Positions 44,465 through 51,210 of a stretch of DNA of 51,210 nucleotides are shown here, in pieces. The position numbers were made by a program, and so were the translations under genes. The notes below the pieces were generated by a model that ran no database searches, was not told where the DNA came from, and was given only the letters and a program-made list of their open reading frames with translations. The stretch lies in the NCBI RefSeq assembly GCF_000455285.1, contig NZ_HG005290.1, positions 21,979-73,188 of the forward strand. Direction: 5' to 3'. Source of the stretch: Candidatus Stoquefichus massiliensis AP9. Its GTDB lineage: Bacteria > Bacillota_I > Bacilli_A > Erysipelotrichales > Coprobacillaceae. Every line of letters begins with the position of its first letter. Position 1 is the stretch's first letter.

Positions 44465-46801
44465 TTGAAAAAAATTGAATTATTAGCTCCAGCTGGTGAT
44501 CAAGAGGCTTTTGTGGCTGCTGTTCAAAATGGAGCTGATGCTATTTATTTAGGTGGGACACTTTTTAATGCACGTGCTTTTGCTAAAAATTTTGATGATC
44601 AGCAATTAAAATGGGCAATTGCCTATGCTCATTGTCATAATGTCAAAGTCTATGTTACTGTAAATACACTTTACCAGGACAAGGAATTTAATGAATTACT
44701 TCGTTATATTGATTGTTTATATAATAATCAGGTTGATGCTTTAATTGTACAGGATATTGGGTTATTTGACGTTATACAGGCTGTTTATCCTGATTTTGAG
44801 ATTCATATGAGTACACAATCGACTATTATGAATTGCTCAGCAGTGGCCTATTTTGAGGATATGGGAGCTTCTCGAATTGTTTTAGCGAGAGAAAACACAC
44901 TATTAGAAATTCAAGAAATCTGCCAATCTACAAAATTAGAAGTAGAGGTTTTTGTTCACGGAGCAATTTGTGTCTGTTATTCAGGGCAATGTTTGATGAG
45001 CAGCATGATTGGTAAGCGTAGTGGAAATAGAGGAGCATGTGCACAGCCATGTCGCTTGCAATATCAGCTAGCAAAAGATGGTAAAGTATTAGATAATAAA
45101 TATCCATTTCTTCTATCGCCAAAAGATATGATGACAATTCATCAAATTCCTGAACTGATTAAGGCAGGTGTGACTTCTTTAAAAATAGAAGGAAGAATGA
45201 AAAAACCAGAATATGTAGCAAGTGTTGTAAAGGCATATCGTCGAGCAATAGATAATTATTATCAAAATATATCAGCAAAATTAGATTGTGATATTGCTGA
45301 TATGAAAGCTATGTTTAATCGTAATTATACATCAGGATATCTCAATAACGATAAAAATCTTGTTGATGGAGATTATTCTGGCAATAAAGGTGTTATTCTT
45401 GGAGAAGTTATACGTTATTTGCGTGATCAAAAAAGAGTTTCTATTCAATTGAATGCACCTTTATATCAAGGAGATAGCATAGTTTTTGAAAACATAGATA
45501 AAGGAAGACCAGTTAATAAAATCTATCATCAGCAGCGATTGGTTGCAAAGGGGAATCCTGGAGAAATTGTTGAAATCGAATTTGATTATCCGGTTTCACA
45601 AGGTTATGTCCGTAAAACAGTTGATACAACGGTTATAAAAAGAATGCAGCAGACTTATGAAAAAGAAAACCGCCAGTTACCTATAAACGTCTTTTTTACT
45701 GCTAAAATCCAACAACCAGCTAAACTTACATTTCAATATAACGATCATCAAGTCACATTATTAACAGATTGTCTTGTTGAGCATGCTCAAAAAACCCCAC
45801 TTAACCAACAACGTATTATTCAGCAACTATCAAAACTTAAAGATACACCATTTTATCCTCAAAATATGCAATTGGATATAGATCAAAATATGAATATTCC
45901 TATCAAAGTCATCAATCAGTTAAGAAGAGATTGCAGTGAACTATTAAAAAATAAGTTATCAAACCAAACCATTCATCACATGGCAAAACAGCCATTACCA
46001 TTATTAAGCCAGAAGTTTGCTCAACAACATTCTAAAAAACTCTTCATTCAAGTCACTACATTAGAACAGTTAAAAGTTGTTATTCAATATCCGATTGATT
46101 CTGTGATATATCCTTATCAATCCAATATAGACAAAGCTTATTTGTTATGTCAACAAAGCAATAAAGAATTAATTTTAGGATTACCTCGTGCTATTAAACA
46201 AAAAGAAATTGATGACATTTATCAATCAGATATTTTTTCAAAAATAACAACTGTATTGGTCAATGATTATGGTGCATATTATCATTTCAAGGATAAATTG
46301 AGAATTATTGGGATGGGTGCCAATATTTATAATTCATATGCATCAGCTCATTATCATGAGCCTCACATCCTTTCATTAGAAATGTCACTTCATCAAATTA
46401 ATCAATTAAAAACTGATTTTTCAAAGTGTATTATTCAGGTTTATGGTAAAGTAGAAAATATGATAAGTGAGTATTGTCCAATATCGCAGTATTATTTTGG
46501 ATATCAAAAAAAGCAATGTCATATATGTCAAAACCATCAATTTTCTTTAATTGATCGTAAAAATGAAAGATTCGATTTGTTAATGGATGAACAATGCCGA
46601 ATGCATCTGTTAAACTGTCGAACTCTGTATTTTTCTCAAGTTGAGCAATGTTATGCTCAGGGAATATTCATTCATTTTACAAATGAAAATCAAGAATTGA
46701 CAAAATTTGTTATAAATCATTTCCTTTCTTTATTAAAAAAAGAAAAAAAGAGTCGCATAAAAGAAAAAATACAAACAACTTCAGGATATTATAAAGAATA
46801 A
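44465..46801 (+). CDS. U32 peptidase-family protein (RlhA/TrhP-like, with long C-terminal extension)
   Basis: About 778 aa. N-terminal U32 TIM-like domain: LLAPAGDQEAFVAAVQNGADAIYLGG (5-30), MSTQSTIMN, and the family signature region CYSGQCLMSSMIGKRSGNRGACAQPCR (about 178-204) plus SLKIEGRMKKPEYVA. Relatives hydroxylate 23S rRNA (RlhA) or tRNA uridine (TrhP) rather than cut proteins. The second half is the long extension (DUF3656-like) ending with several cysteines (CHICQ, CRMHLLNC). The frame opens at 44396 inside mtnN, but SD TGGAGGTGA (44451-44459) points to a TTG start at 44465 (LKKIELLAPAG). Confidence 0.88.
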   Translation: MKKIELLAPAGDQEAFVAAVQNGADAIYLGGTLFNARAFAKNFDDQQLKWAIAYAHCHNVKVYVTVNTLYQDKEFNELLRYIDCLYNNQVDALIVQDIGLFDVIQAVYPDFEIHMSTQSTIMNCSAVAYFEDMGASRIVLARENTLLEIQEICQSTKLEVEVFVHGAICVCYSGQCLMSSMIGKRSGNRGACAQPCRLQYQLAKDGKVLDNKYPFLLSPKDMMTIHQIPELIKAGVTSLKIEGRMKKPEYVASVVKAYRRAIDNYYQNISAKLDCDIADMKAMFNRNYTSGYLNNDKNLVDGDYSGNKGVILGEVIRYLRDQKRVSIQLNAPLYQGDSIVFENIDKGRPVNKIYHQQRLVAKGNPGEIVEIEFDYPVSQGYVRKTVDTTVIKRMQQTYEKENRQLPINVFFTAKIQQPAKLTFQYNDHQVTLLTDCLVEHAQKTPLNQQRIIQQLSKLKDTPFYPQNMQLDIDQNMNIPIKVINQLRRDCSELLKNKLSNQTIHHMAKQPLPLLSQKFAQQHSKKLFIQVTTLEQLKVVIQYPIDSVIYPYQSNIDKAYLLCQQSNKELILGLPRAIKQKEIDDIYQSDIFSKITTVLVNDYGAYYHFKDKLRIIGMGANIYNSYASAHYHEPHILSLEMSLHQINQLKTDFSKCIIQVYGKVENMISEYCPISQYYFGYQKKQCHICQNHQFSLIDRKNERFDLLMDEQCRMHLLNCRTLYFSQVEQCYAQGIFIHFTNENQELTKFVINHFLSLLKKEKKSRIKEKIQTTSGYYKE

Positions 46802-46866
46802 TATCGAATTATATAATGTATTTAATGTTTGTGTCTTTCATAAAATAACTTTTTTATAAATCTAAA

Positions 46867-46895
46867 TTGATATCGTTTTCGAATAATGATATAAT
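46867..46895 (+). promoter_or_regulatory. Promoter of the XRE regulator gene
   Basis: TTGATA (46867-46872), 17-base spacer, TATAAT (46890-46895). The spacer contains CGTTTTCG, which could be an operator for self-regulation, but I cannot show this. Confidence 0.7.
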
Positions 46896-46916
46896 AGATG
46901 TATGGAGGTGGCATTT

Positions 46917-47255
46917 ATGTCAATAGATATGGATTTGGCAAAAAGATTGAAAGTTTATCGTAACTTCAAGCATTTGACACAAAAAGAAGTTGCTGCACAT
47001 CTTAATGTTCCACATTCCGCAATATCTGATATTGAGAATGGTAAACGTGATGTGACAGTTGGAGAATTAAAAATCTTATCTCATTTATATGGGCGAAGTG
47101 TTGAAGAAATCATGAGTGGCAAAAAATATGATTATTATAATATTGCAAATATTGCCCGTCTTTTAACTGAGTTACCTGATGATGATTTAAAAGAAGTCAT
47201 GTTTATTATTGAATACAAACGTAAGAGAATTGAAGAAAAAAGCAAAACTATTTAG
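46917..47255 (+). CDS. XRE-family transcriptional regulator
   Basis: 112 aa. Helix-turn-helix at about residues 8-62: LAKRLKVYRNFKHLTQKEVAAHLNVPHSAISDIENGKRDVTVGEL; then LSHLYGRSVEEIMSG. The C-terminal 45 residues (ANIARLLTELPDDDLKEVMFIIEYKRKRIE) form a helical dimer-like part. Unrecognised regulon. SD GGAGGTGG (46904-46911) supports ATG 46917 over the earlier ATG 46902, which the SD overlaps. Own promoter at 46867. Confidence 0.88.
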   Translation: MSIDMDLAKRLKVYRNFKHLTQKEVAAHLNVPHSAISDIENGKRDVTVGELKILSHLYGRSVEEIMSGKKYDYYNIANIARLLTELPDDDLKEVMFIIEYKRKRIEEKSKTI

Positions 47256-47668
47256 GCTTTCTTCTTGTTTTGAAGTACAAGTACAAATGACTAATAAAGA
47301 AGAAGTTAAATTCTTATAGAATTAGGAGTTTTCTTTCTTTTTTATTTTCTGAAATTTTAAAGATCAATATATTCTGGAATATCCAACTGAGATGATTTAA
47401 CAGGTATTATAATAAAAAGGTGGGATATTATTGGTTTTTTCTTACTTTAGGGTGTAAATAAAATGAGAGGCTTCAATAATATTGAAGCCTCTCATTTTAT
47501 GATTACCCATAGCTAAGTAAGAACCATTATTTTTCACTCTTTGTATTAAGAAGTTAATCATCTTAAACTAATTGAATATATGAGAAAAATATGTTATTTG
47601 GATAACCGAATTGTTTCTATTTGCTGAGATATTATCAAGCAAGAATACTCATAAATATTTTTGTTTTT
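47256..47668 (+). other. Gene-free stretch of 413 bases
   Basis: No convincing gene. Contains a TATAAT (47408-47413), an SD-like AAGGTGGG (47417-47424) followed at the right distance by an eight-codon frame from TTG 47431 (stop 47455-47457), and then the hairpin listed separately. The arrangement of SD, a few codons and a terminator looks like the two ends of a gene whose middle has been lost, or a tiny RNA unit. The rest (47256-47400 and 47500-47668) is AT-rich with no recognised signal. Confidence 0.4.
47459..47500. terminator. Perfect 17-bp hairpin, likely bidirectional terminator
   Basis: AATGAGAGGCTTCAAT (to 47477), loop AAT (47478-47480), ATTGAAGCCTCTCATT (from 47481), with A-rich left and T-rich right flanks. 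It could end the XRE transcript, a small transcript starting near 47420, or the minus-strand phosphodiesterase whose stop is 170 bases away. Confidence 0.8.
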
Positions 47669-48199
47669 TTATAATAATGTTTTGAACTCTTCTAACAATT
47701 CTAGTCCCTCATCTAGAATTTCATGACTACAAACATTATCTGTATGATGATGATGGTAATGTACATCGATTTGGTTATCAAGATTAACAATTGCATAAGT
47801 TCCATATCCATAACTACCACGATTCATCATTAAACTGCCAGGATTAATAAAATGTATGTTTTGATGAATTTGATGTGTTGGAACATGAGTATGTCCATGA
47901 AAGCATATATGACAATGATTTTCTTGACACAATGTAATTAATTCATCATATCCATAGTAGACACTATAGTATTGTCCATGAGTAACGCATATGTTTTGAT
48001 ATATTTTATATAGTGGAAACATAGCATCATCATGATTTCCTTTAACTACAATATCAAACTGTTGGATTAAAGGATCGTCTAATGGAAGTGAAGAATCACC
48101 GCAATGAATCATCAGATCAACTTTTAATTGATACAAATTAACAACTCGTTTTAAATCATCACCAAATAAATGACTATCACTCACAACTAATATTTTCAT
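47669..48199 (-). CDS. YfcE/MJ0936-type metallo-phosphodiesterase (second copy)
   Basis: About 176 aa. Same family as the gene at 3234: SDSHLFGDD, HCGDSS, VKGNHDD, VTHGQ, FHGHTHVP, NPGSLMMNRG. All metal ligands are present. A His-rich strand VHYHHHHTD (near the C terminus) is unusual for the family and could be surface metal binding. The open frame runs 19 codons further upstream but with an unlikely basic leader; MKILVVSDSH at 48199 is the family's usual start, though the SD is weak (AAGAAGC). Clearly a paralogue, not a recent duplicate, judged by low similarity outside motifs. Confidence 0.88.
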   Translation of the reverse strand: MKILVVSDSHLFGDDLKRVVNLYQLKVDLMIHCGDSSLPLDDPLIQQFDIVVKGNHDDAMFPLYKIYQNICVTHGQYYSVYYGYDELITLCQENHCHICFHGHTHVPTHQIHQNIHFINPGSLMMNRGSYGYGTYAIVNLDNQIDVHYHHHHTDNVCSHEILDEGLELLEEFKTLL

Positions 48200-48446
48200 A
48201 AAATCAGCTTCTTTCTTTATAATATGATACTCTCTTTTTAGTATACACTTTTTCATATGATAATTTAATAAGAAAAAATCATTTTTAATATTTATTATAT
48301 CACGTACATTTTATTATAAAATAAAAATGGTTGATATAAAACATTTAACAAAACATAATTTTTATGAAATAAAAATTTTTTTGATTTAATTTCAGTTGAT
48401 GAATTGATGAAATTTTCTGAAATAGAAAAAAATTGTCTCGTAAGTG
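48200..48446. other. AT-rich divergent intergenic region
   Basis: About 250 bases of very AT-rich sequence between the minus-strand phosphodiesterase and the PTS IIB promoter. No gene is seen. It must contain the phosphodiesterase promoter; on the minus strand TATACT and CATATTATA are candidates, but none stands out. Confidence 0.4.
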
Positions 48447-48475
48447 TTTACAATTGCTCTAAAAGTTGGTAAAAT
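48447..48475 (+). promoter_or_regulatory. Promoter of the PTS IIB gene
   Basis: TTTACA (48447-48452), 17-base spacer, TAAAAT (48470-48475). I see no catabolite-response element with confidence. Confidence 0.7.
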
Positions 48476-48511
48476 AATATCAGTGAAATAACTAGAAAAG
48501 GAGTAACAAAT

Positions 48512-48826
48512 ATGAAAACTATTTTATTAGTATGTTCTGCAGGAATGTCTACAAGTTTATTAGTAACAAAAATGGAAGGTGCTGCTAAGGAAGCAGGAGT
48601 TGAATGTAAAATCTTTGCATTACCATTCTCTGATGCACCAAGAGTATTAGAAGAAGTTGATTGCATTTTACTTGGCCCACAAGTAAGATTCCAAAAAGCT
48701 GCAATTGAAAAATTAGCTGCTTCAAGAAAGGCTGGACCAATCCCTGTTGATGTTATCGATATGAGAGATTATGGAACAATGAATGGTAAAGCTGTATTTG
48801 ATAAAGCTTTAGCAATGTTAGGATAA
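48512..48826 (+). CDS. PTS lactose/cellobiose-type IIB component, stand-alone
   Basis: 104 aa cytoplasmic phosphocarrier. The phosphocysteine loop LVCSAGMSTSLLV (about 6-18, Cys8) is intact and the fold of chitobiose/cellobiose IIB follows (VDCILLGPQVRF). It passes phosphate from IIA to sugar bound by IIC. No IIA, IIC or glycosidase gene is near: it has its own promoter and terminator. Either the rest of the transporter is coded elsewhere or this one serves a regulatory purpose. SD AAAAGGAG at 48496-48503. Confidence 0.93.
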   Translation: MKTILLVCSAGMSTSLLVTKMEGAAKEAGVECKIFALPFSDAPRVLEEVDCILLGPQVRFQKAAIEKLAASRKAGPIPVDVIDMRDYGTMNGKAVFDKALAMLG

Positions 48827-48838
48827 TTAAATTTCCAT

Positions 48839-48866
48839 AAAAAGGAGCGTATGCTCCTTTTTTTCT
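48839..48866 (+). terminator. Terminator after PTS IIB
   Basis: AAAGGAGC (48841-48848), loop GTAT, GCTCCTTT (48853-48860), long T run. Confidence 0.93.
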
Positions 48867-48922
48867 TTCTTTTTTTACGTAGGTTTGCTATAATATTAAA
48901 AAATATTAGGAGGGGTTTATAA

Positions 48923-49195
48923 ATGAAAAAAGCGATTATTACTGTTGTTGGAAAAGATCAAGTTGGTATTATTGCAAAAGTATGTACATATTTAGCAGAT
49001 GCACAAATTAATATTCTCGATATTTCTCAAACAATTTTACAAGGATATTTTAATATGATGATGATTGTTGATACATCACATGCAGCAGATGAATTTTCTG
49101 TTTTAACTGATCAATTAGCTGTTTTAGGTGATGAAATTGGTGTCACAATTAGACTACAGCACGAAGATATTTTTAATAAAATGCATAGAATCTAA
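48923..49195 (+). CDS. ACT-domain protein, UPF0237 family
   Basis: 90 aa. A single ACT domain: [50 protein letters not shown] domains bind amino acids; relatives are predicted regulators. Almost always coded before the UPF0210 protein, as here (11 bases before that start). SD AGGAGGGG at 48908-48915. Ligand unknown. Confidence 0.93.
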   Translation: MKKAIITVVGKDQVGIIAKVCTYLADAQINILDISQTILQGYFNMMMIVDTSHAADEFSVLTDQLAVLGDEIGVTIRLQHEDIFNKMHRI

Positions 49196-49206
49196 GGAGG
49201 ATGAAG

Positions 49207-50571
49207 ATGATTAATTTATTTGAAGTTGCAGAAACAAATAAAATGATTGAACAAGAGAACTTAGATGTACGTACAATCACAATTGGTATTAGTTTGCTGG
49301 ATTGTATTGATGCAAATATTGATGTTCTTTGTCAAAACATTTATCATAAAATTACTACTGTAGCAAAAGATCTTGTGGAAACAGGAGAATATATTGAAAA
49401 GAAATATGGTATTCCAATTGTGAATAAAAGAGTTTCTGTTACACCAATTGGGTTTGTTGGGGCAAGTGCTTGTTGTTCATCAGAGGATTTTGTTAAAATA
49501 GCCAAAGTATTGGATCGTTGTGCTCATGAGATTGGAGTTAATTTTATTGGGGGATATAGTGCAATTGTTTCAAAAGGTATGACAAAAGCTGAAGAATTAC
49601 TCATTCGTTCAATACCACAAGCAATGAAAGAAACTGAACTGGTTTGTAGTTCTGTTAATGTGGGATCTACAAAAACTGGTATTAATATGGATGCTGTAAA
49701 ATTAATTGGGAAGATCGTTAAAGATACTGCTGAAATTACAAAAGAGAATGATTCAATTGGTTGTGCTAAATTAGTTGTCTTATGTAATGCCCCAGATGAT
49801 AATCCATTTATGGCTGGAGCTTTCCATGGTGTAAGTGAGGCAGATTCTATCATTAATGTTGGGGTTAGTGGACCAGGTGTTGTAAGAAACGCAATTAAAA
49901 CTGCTAAAGGGAAAGAATTTGGTGAGTTATGTGAAATTGTTAAGAAAACAGCATTTAAGATTACTCGTGTTGGTCAATTAGTTGCACGTGAGGCATCAGC
50001 AATGTTAAATATTCCTTTTGGGATTATTGATCTATCATTGGCTCCGACACCTGCTGTAGGCGATAGTATTGCTGATTGTTTACAAGAAATGGGATTGGAG
50101 AGAGTAGGAGCTCCTGGTACAACAGCAGCTCTAGCAATTTTAAATGACCAAGTGAAAAAAGGTGGCGTTATGGCATCTTCATATGTTGGTGGCTTATCTG
50201 GTGCTTTTATTCCAGTGAGTGAAGATCAAGGAATGATTGATGCTGTAGAAGCTGGTGCATTAACATTAGAAAAATTAGAGGCAATGACTTGTGTTTGCTC
50301 AGTTGGATTAGATATGATTGCTATTCCTGGTAAAACATCTGCAAAAACAATATCTGGAATTATTGCTGATGAAATGGCTATTGGGATGATTAATCAAAAA
50401 ACGACAGCTGTGAGAATTATACCAGTCATTGGTAAAGATGTTGGAGAAACTGTAGAATTTGGTGGTTTGTTAGGCTATGCTCCAATTATGCCTGTGAATC
50501 AATTTTCATGTGATGAGTTTATAGATCGTGGAGGACGAATTCCTGCACCAATTCATAGTTTTAAAAATTAA
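49207..50571 (+). CDS. UPF0210 (DUF711) family protein
   Basis: 454 aa protein with a fold related to pyruvate formate-lyase in known structures, but without a known enzyme activity. Family stretches: [72 protein letters not shown], and [26 protein letters not shown] ends directly at ATG 49201, too near; ATG 49207 has a 6-base gap and is preferred. Paired with the ACT protein, which may sense an amino acid and control this one (inference). Confidence 0.93.
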   Translation: MINLFEVAETNKMIEQENLDVRTITIGISLLDCIDANIDVLCQNIYHKITTVAKDLVETGEYIEKKYGIPIVNKRVSVTPIGFVGASACCSSEDFVKIAKVLDRCAHEIGVNFIGGYSAIVSKGMTKAEELLIRSIPQAMKETELVCSSVNVGSTKTGINMDAVKLIGKIVKDTAEITKENDSIGCAKLVVLCNAPDDNPFMAGAFHGVSEADSIINVGVSGPGVVRNAIKTAKGKEFGELCEIVKKTAFKITRVGQLVAREASAMLNIPFGIIDLSLAPTPAVGDSIADCLQEMGLERVGAPGTTAALAILNDQVKKGGVMASSYVGGLSGAFIPVSEDQGMIDAVEAGALTLEKLEAMTCVCSVGLDMIAIPGKTSAKTISGIIADEMAIGMINQKTTAVRIIPVIGKDVGETVEFGGLLGYAPIMPVNQFSCDEFIDRGGRIPAPIHSFKN

Positions 50572-50573
50572 AA

Positions 50574-50597
50574 AGGCGATGATATCGTCTTTTTTTA
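50574..50597 (+). terminator. Terminator after UPF0210
   Basis: AGGCGAT (50574-50580), 3-base loop, ATCGTCT (50584-50590), T run. Confidence 0.82.
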
Positions 50598-50614
50598 CAG
50601 AAAGAGGGATACAT

Positions 50615-51210
50615 ATGCAACAAGATCAATTGATTATTTATAGAAATTTAACAGATGATAATGATATTTATAAATGTTTATCTTTCATTCAGAATAAATC
50701 TTTATTAAGTGAAGATGAATTTATATCATTAATGTTTCAGTTAACTGAAACATATGATCTACATGGACACTTATTTCAAAGTTTGATGACTTATCTTTTG
50801 GCCCATCATGAAAATCCTTTTACGCTTTCGCTGGAACGTAAACAAGATATATCTTATCCATTCAAACAAGTAATCATGAATGATATATCATTACTTTATC
50901 ATATGTTTCATTATGATTTTTCTTTTTTAGATTCTTTATATAAAGATGTTTTTTATGATTTTCCACATAGTAAACCTATTGTGAACCAAGAAATTTTTGA
51001 TTTACTGACACATCTACAATTTCAACTTTCTAAGAGCACATCAGTGGAAGAATTTTATAATATATTATATAATCATTACAATCACTATGGGGTAGGGAAG
51101 TATGGATTAAATAAAGCTTTTCGTTATTTAAATGATACAATTATCCCAATCGATCATATTGGGAATAATACATTAGACCAACTTATTGGTTATGAAATTC
51201 AAAAAGAACG
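50615..51210 (+). CDS. DUF815 family AAA ATPase, 5' part (cut by window end)
   Basis: First 198 codons visible; the frame runs off the window. Start ATG 50615 with SD AGAGGG (50602-50607). The N-terminal region is helical and acidic, and from about residue 158 the DUF815 signature begins: GVGKYGLNKAFRYLN, then LDQLIGYEIQKER, which in the family directly precedes the Walker A motif. The ATPase core therefore lies beyond the window. DUF815 proteins are AAA-type ATP-binding proteins of unknown role. Follows the UPF0210 terminator. Confidence 0.8.
   Translation, partial: MQQDQLIIYRNLTDDNDIYKCLSFIQNKSLLSEDEFISLMFQLTETYDLHGHLFQSLMTYLLAHHENPFTLSLERKQDISYPFKQVIMNDISLLYHMFHYDFSFLDSLYKDVFYDFPHSKPIVNQEIFDLLTHLQFQLSKSTSVEEFYNILYNHYNHYGVGKYGLNKAFRYLNDTIIPIDHIGNNTLDQLIGYEIQKE

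Noticed and set aside
46867-46895. Shared regulator site between the XRE promoter and the hydrogenase promoter
   Set aside because: Both contain CGTTTTC, but the XRE promoter has only one copy and lacks the inverted partner; a single 7-base match is expected by chance in AT-rich DNA.
1-51210. CRISPR array, insertion sequence, prophage or toxin-antitoxin locus
   Set aside because: No repeated spacer pattern, transposase, integrase or phage structural gene was seen; base composition and gene order look chromosomal throughout.

Overview
The window comes from a low-GC, spore-forming, anaerobic Firmicute. I see no insertion sequences, CRISPR arrays, rRNA or obvious recent imports. The evidence for the lifestyle is direct: GerE, GerM, sigma-K, both dipicolinate synthase subunits, a SpoIIIE-type translocase and a probable SirA (sporulation), together with a full [FeFe]-hydrogenase operon (fermentative H2 metabolism). 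The very low GC, the fused NadD-YqeK protein and the gene mix would suit Erysipelotrichia/Coprobacillaceae, but that placement is inference.

Layout. 29-3704: gerE, a VanY-like protein, murI, gerM and a YsnB-type phosphodiesterase, an order that recalls Bacillus gerE-racE-gerM-ysnB. 3719-7545: a P-type Ca2+ ATPase (minus strand), tRNA-Arg(UCU), dgkA and a membrane protein. 7642-10234: an unknown acidic protein, then dpaA-dpaB-dapA for spore dipicolinate, behind what looks like a consensus sigma-K promoter. 10347-21954: an RNase J2-like protein, SpoIIIE/FtsK, a BMP-type nucleoside ABC transporter (four genes) and a YmfF/YmfH M16 peptidase pair, again in Bacillus-like order. 22062-22218: 6S RNA. 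22236-24529: ynzC and transketolase.

24649-32547 is the most interesting block: ten tightly packed genes that mix a NuoE/NuoF/HydA-type hydrogenase with two DRTGG-domain proteins, two GHKL ATPases, a PHP phosphoesterase and a hydrogenase-like ferredoxin that keeps the cluster cysteines but not the catalytic one. It lies between tkt and a SirA-like gene, splitting the tkt-sirA-yneF neighbourhood known from Bacillus. After it come a SirA-like protein, yneF, a histidine phosphatase, plsY (minus), parE and parC.

39387-46801: sigK (minus), then the ribosome-assembly/NAD operon yqeH-yhbY-nadD/yqeK fusion-rsfS-yqeM-mtnN and a U32 peptidase-family protein. 46917-51210: a XRE regulator, a 413-base gene-free stretch with a perfect hairpin, a second YsnB-like phosphodiesterase (minus), an orphan PTS IIB, a UPF0237/UPF0210 pair, and the 5' part of a DUF815 ATPase cut by the window edge.

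Several starts were moved from the longest open frame to the codon that has a proper Shine-Dalgarno (SD) sequence; each case is explained in its entry. Most transcription units end in recognisable hairpin terminators, and convergent pairs share one.
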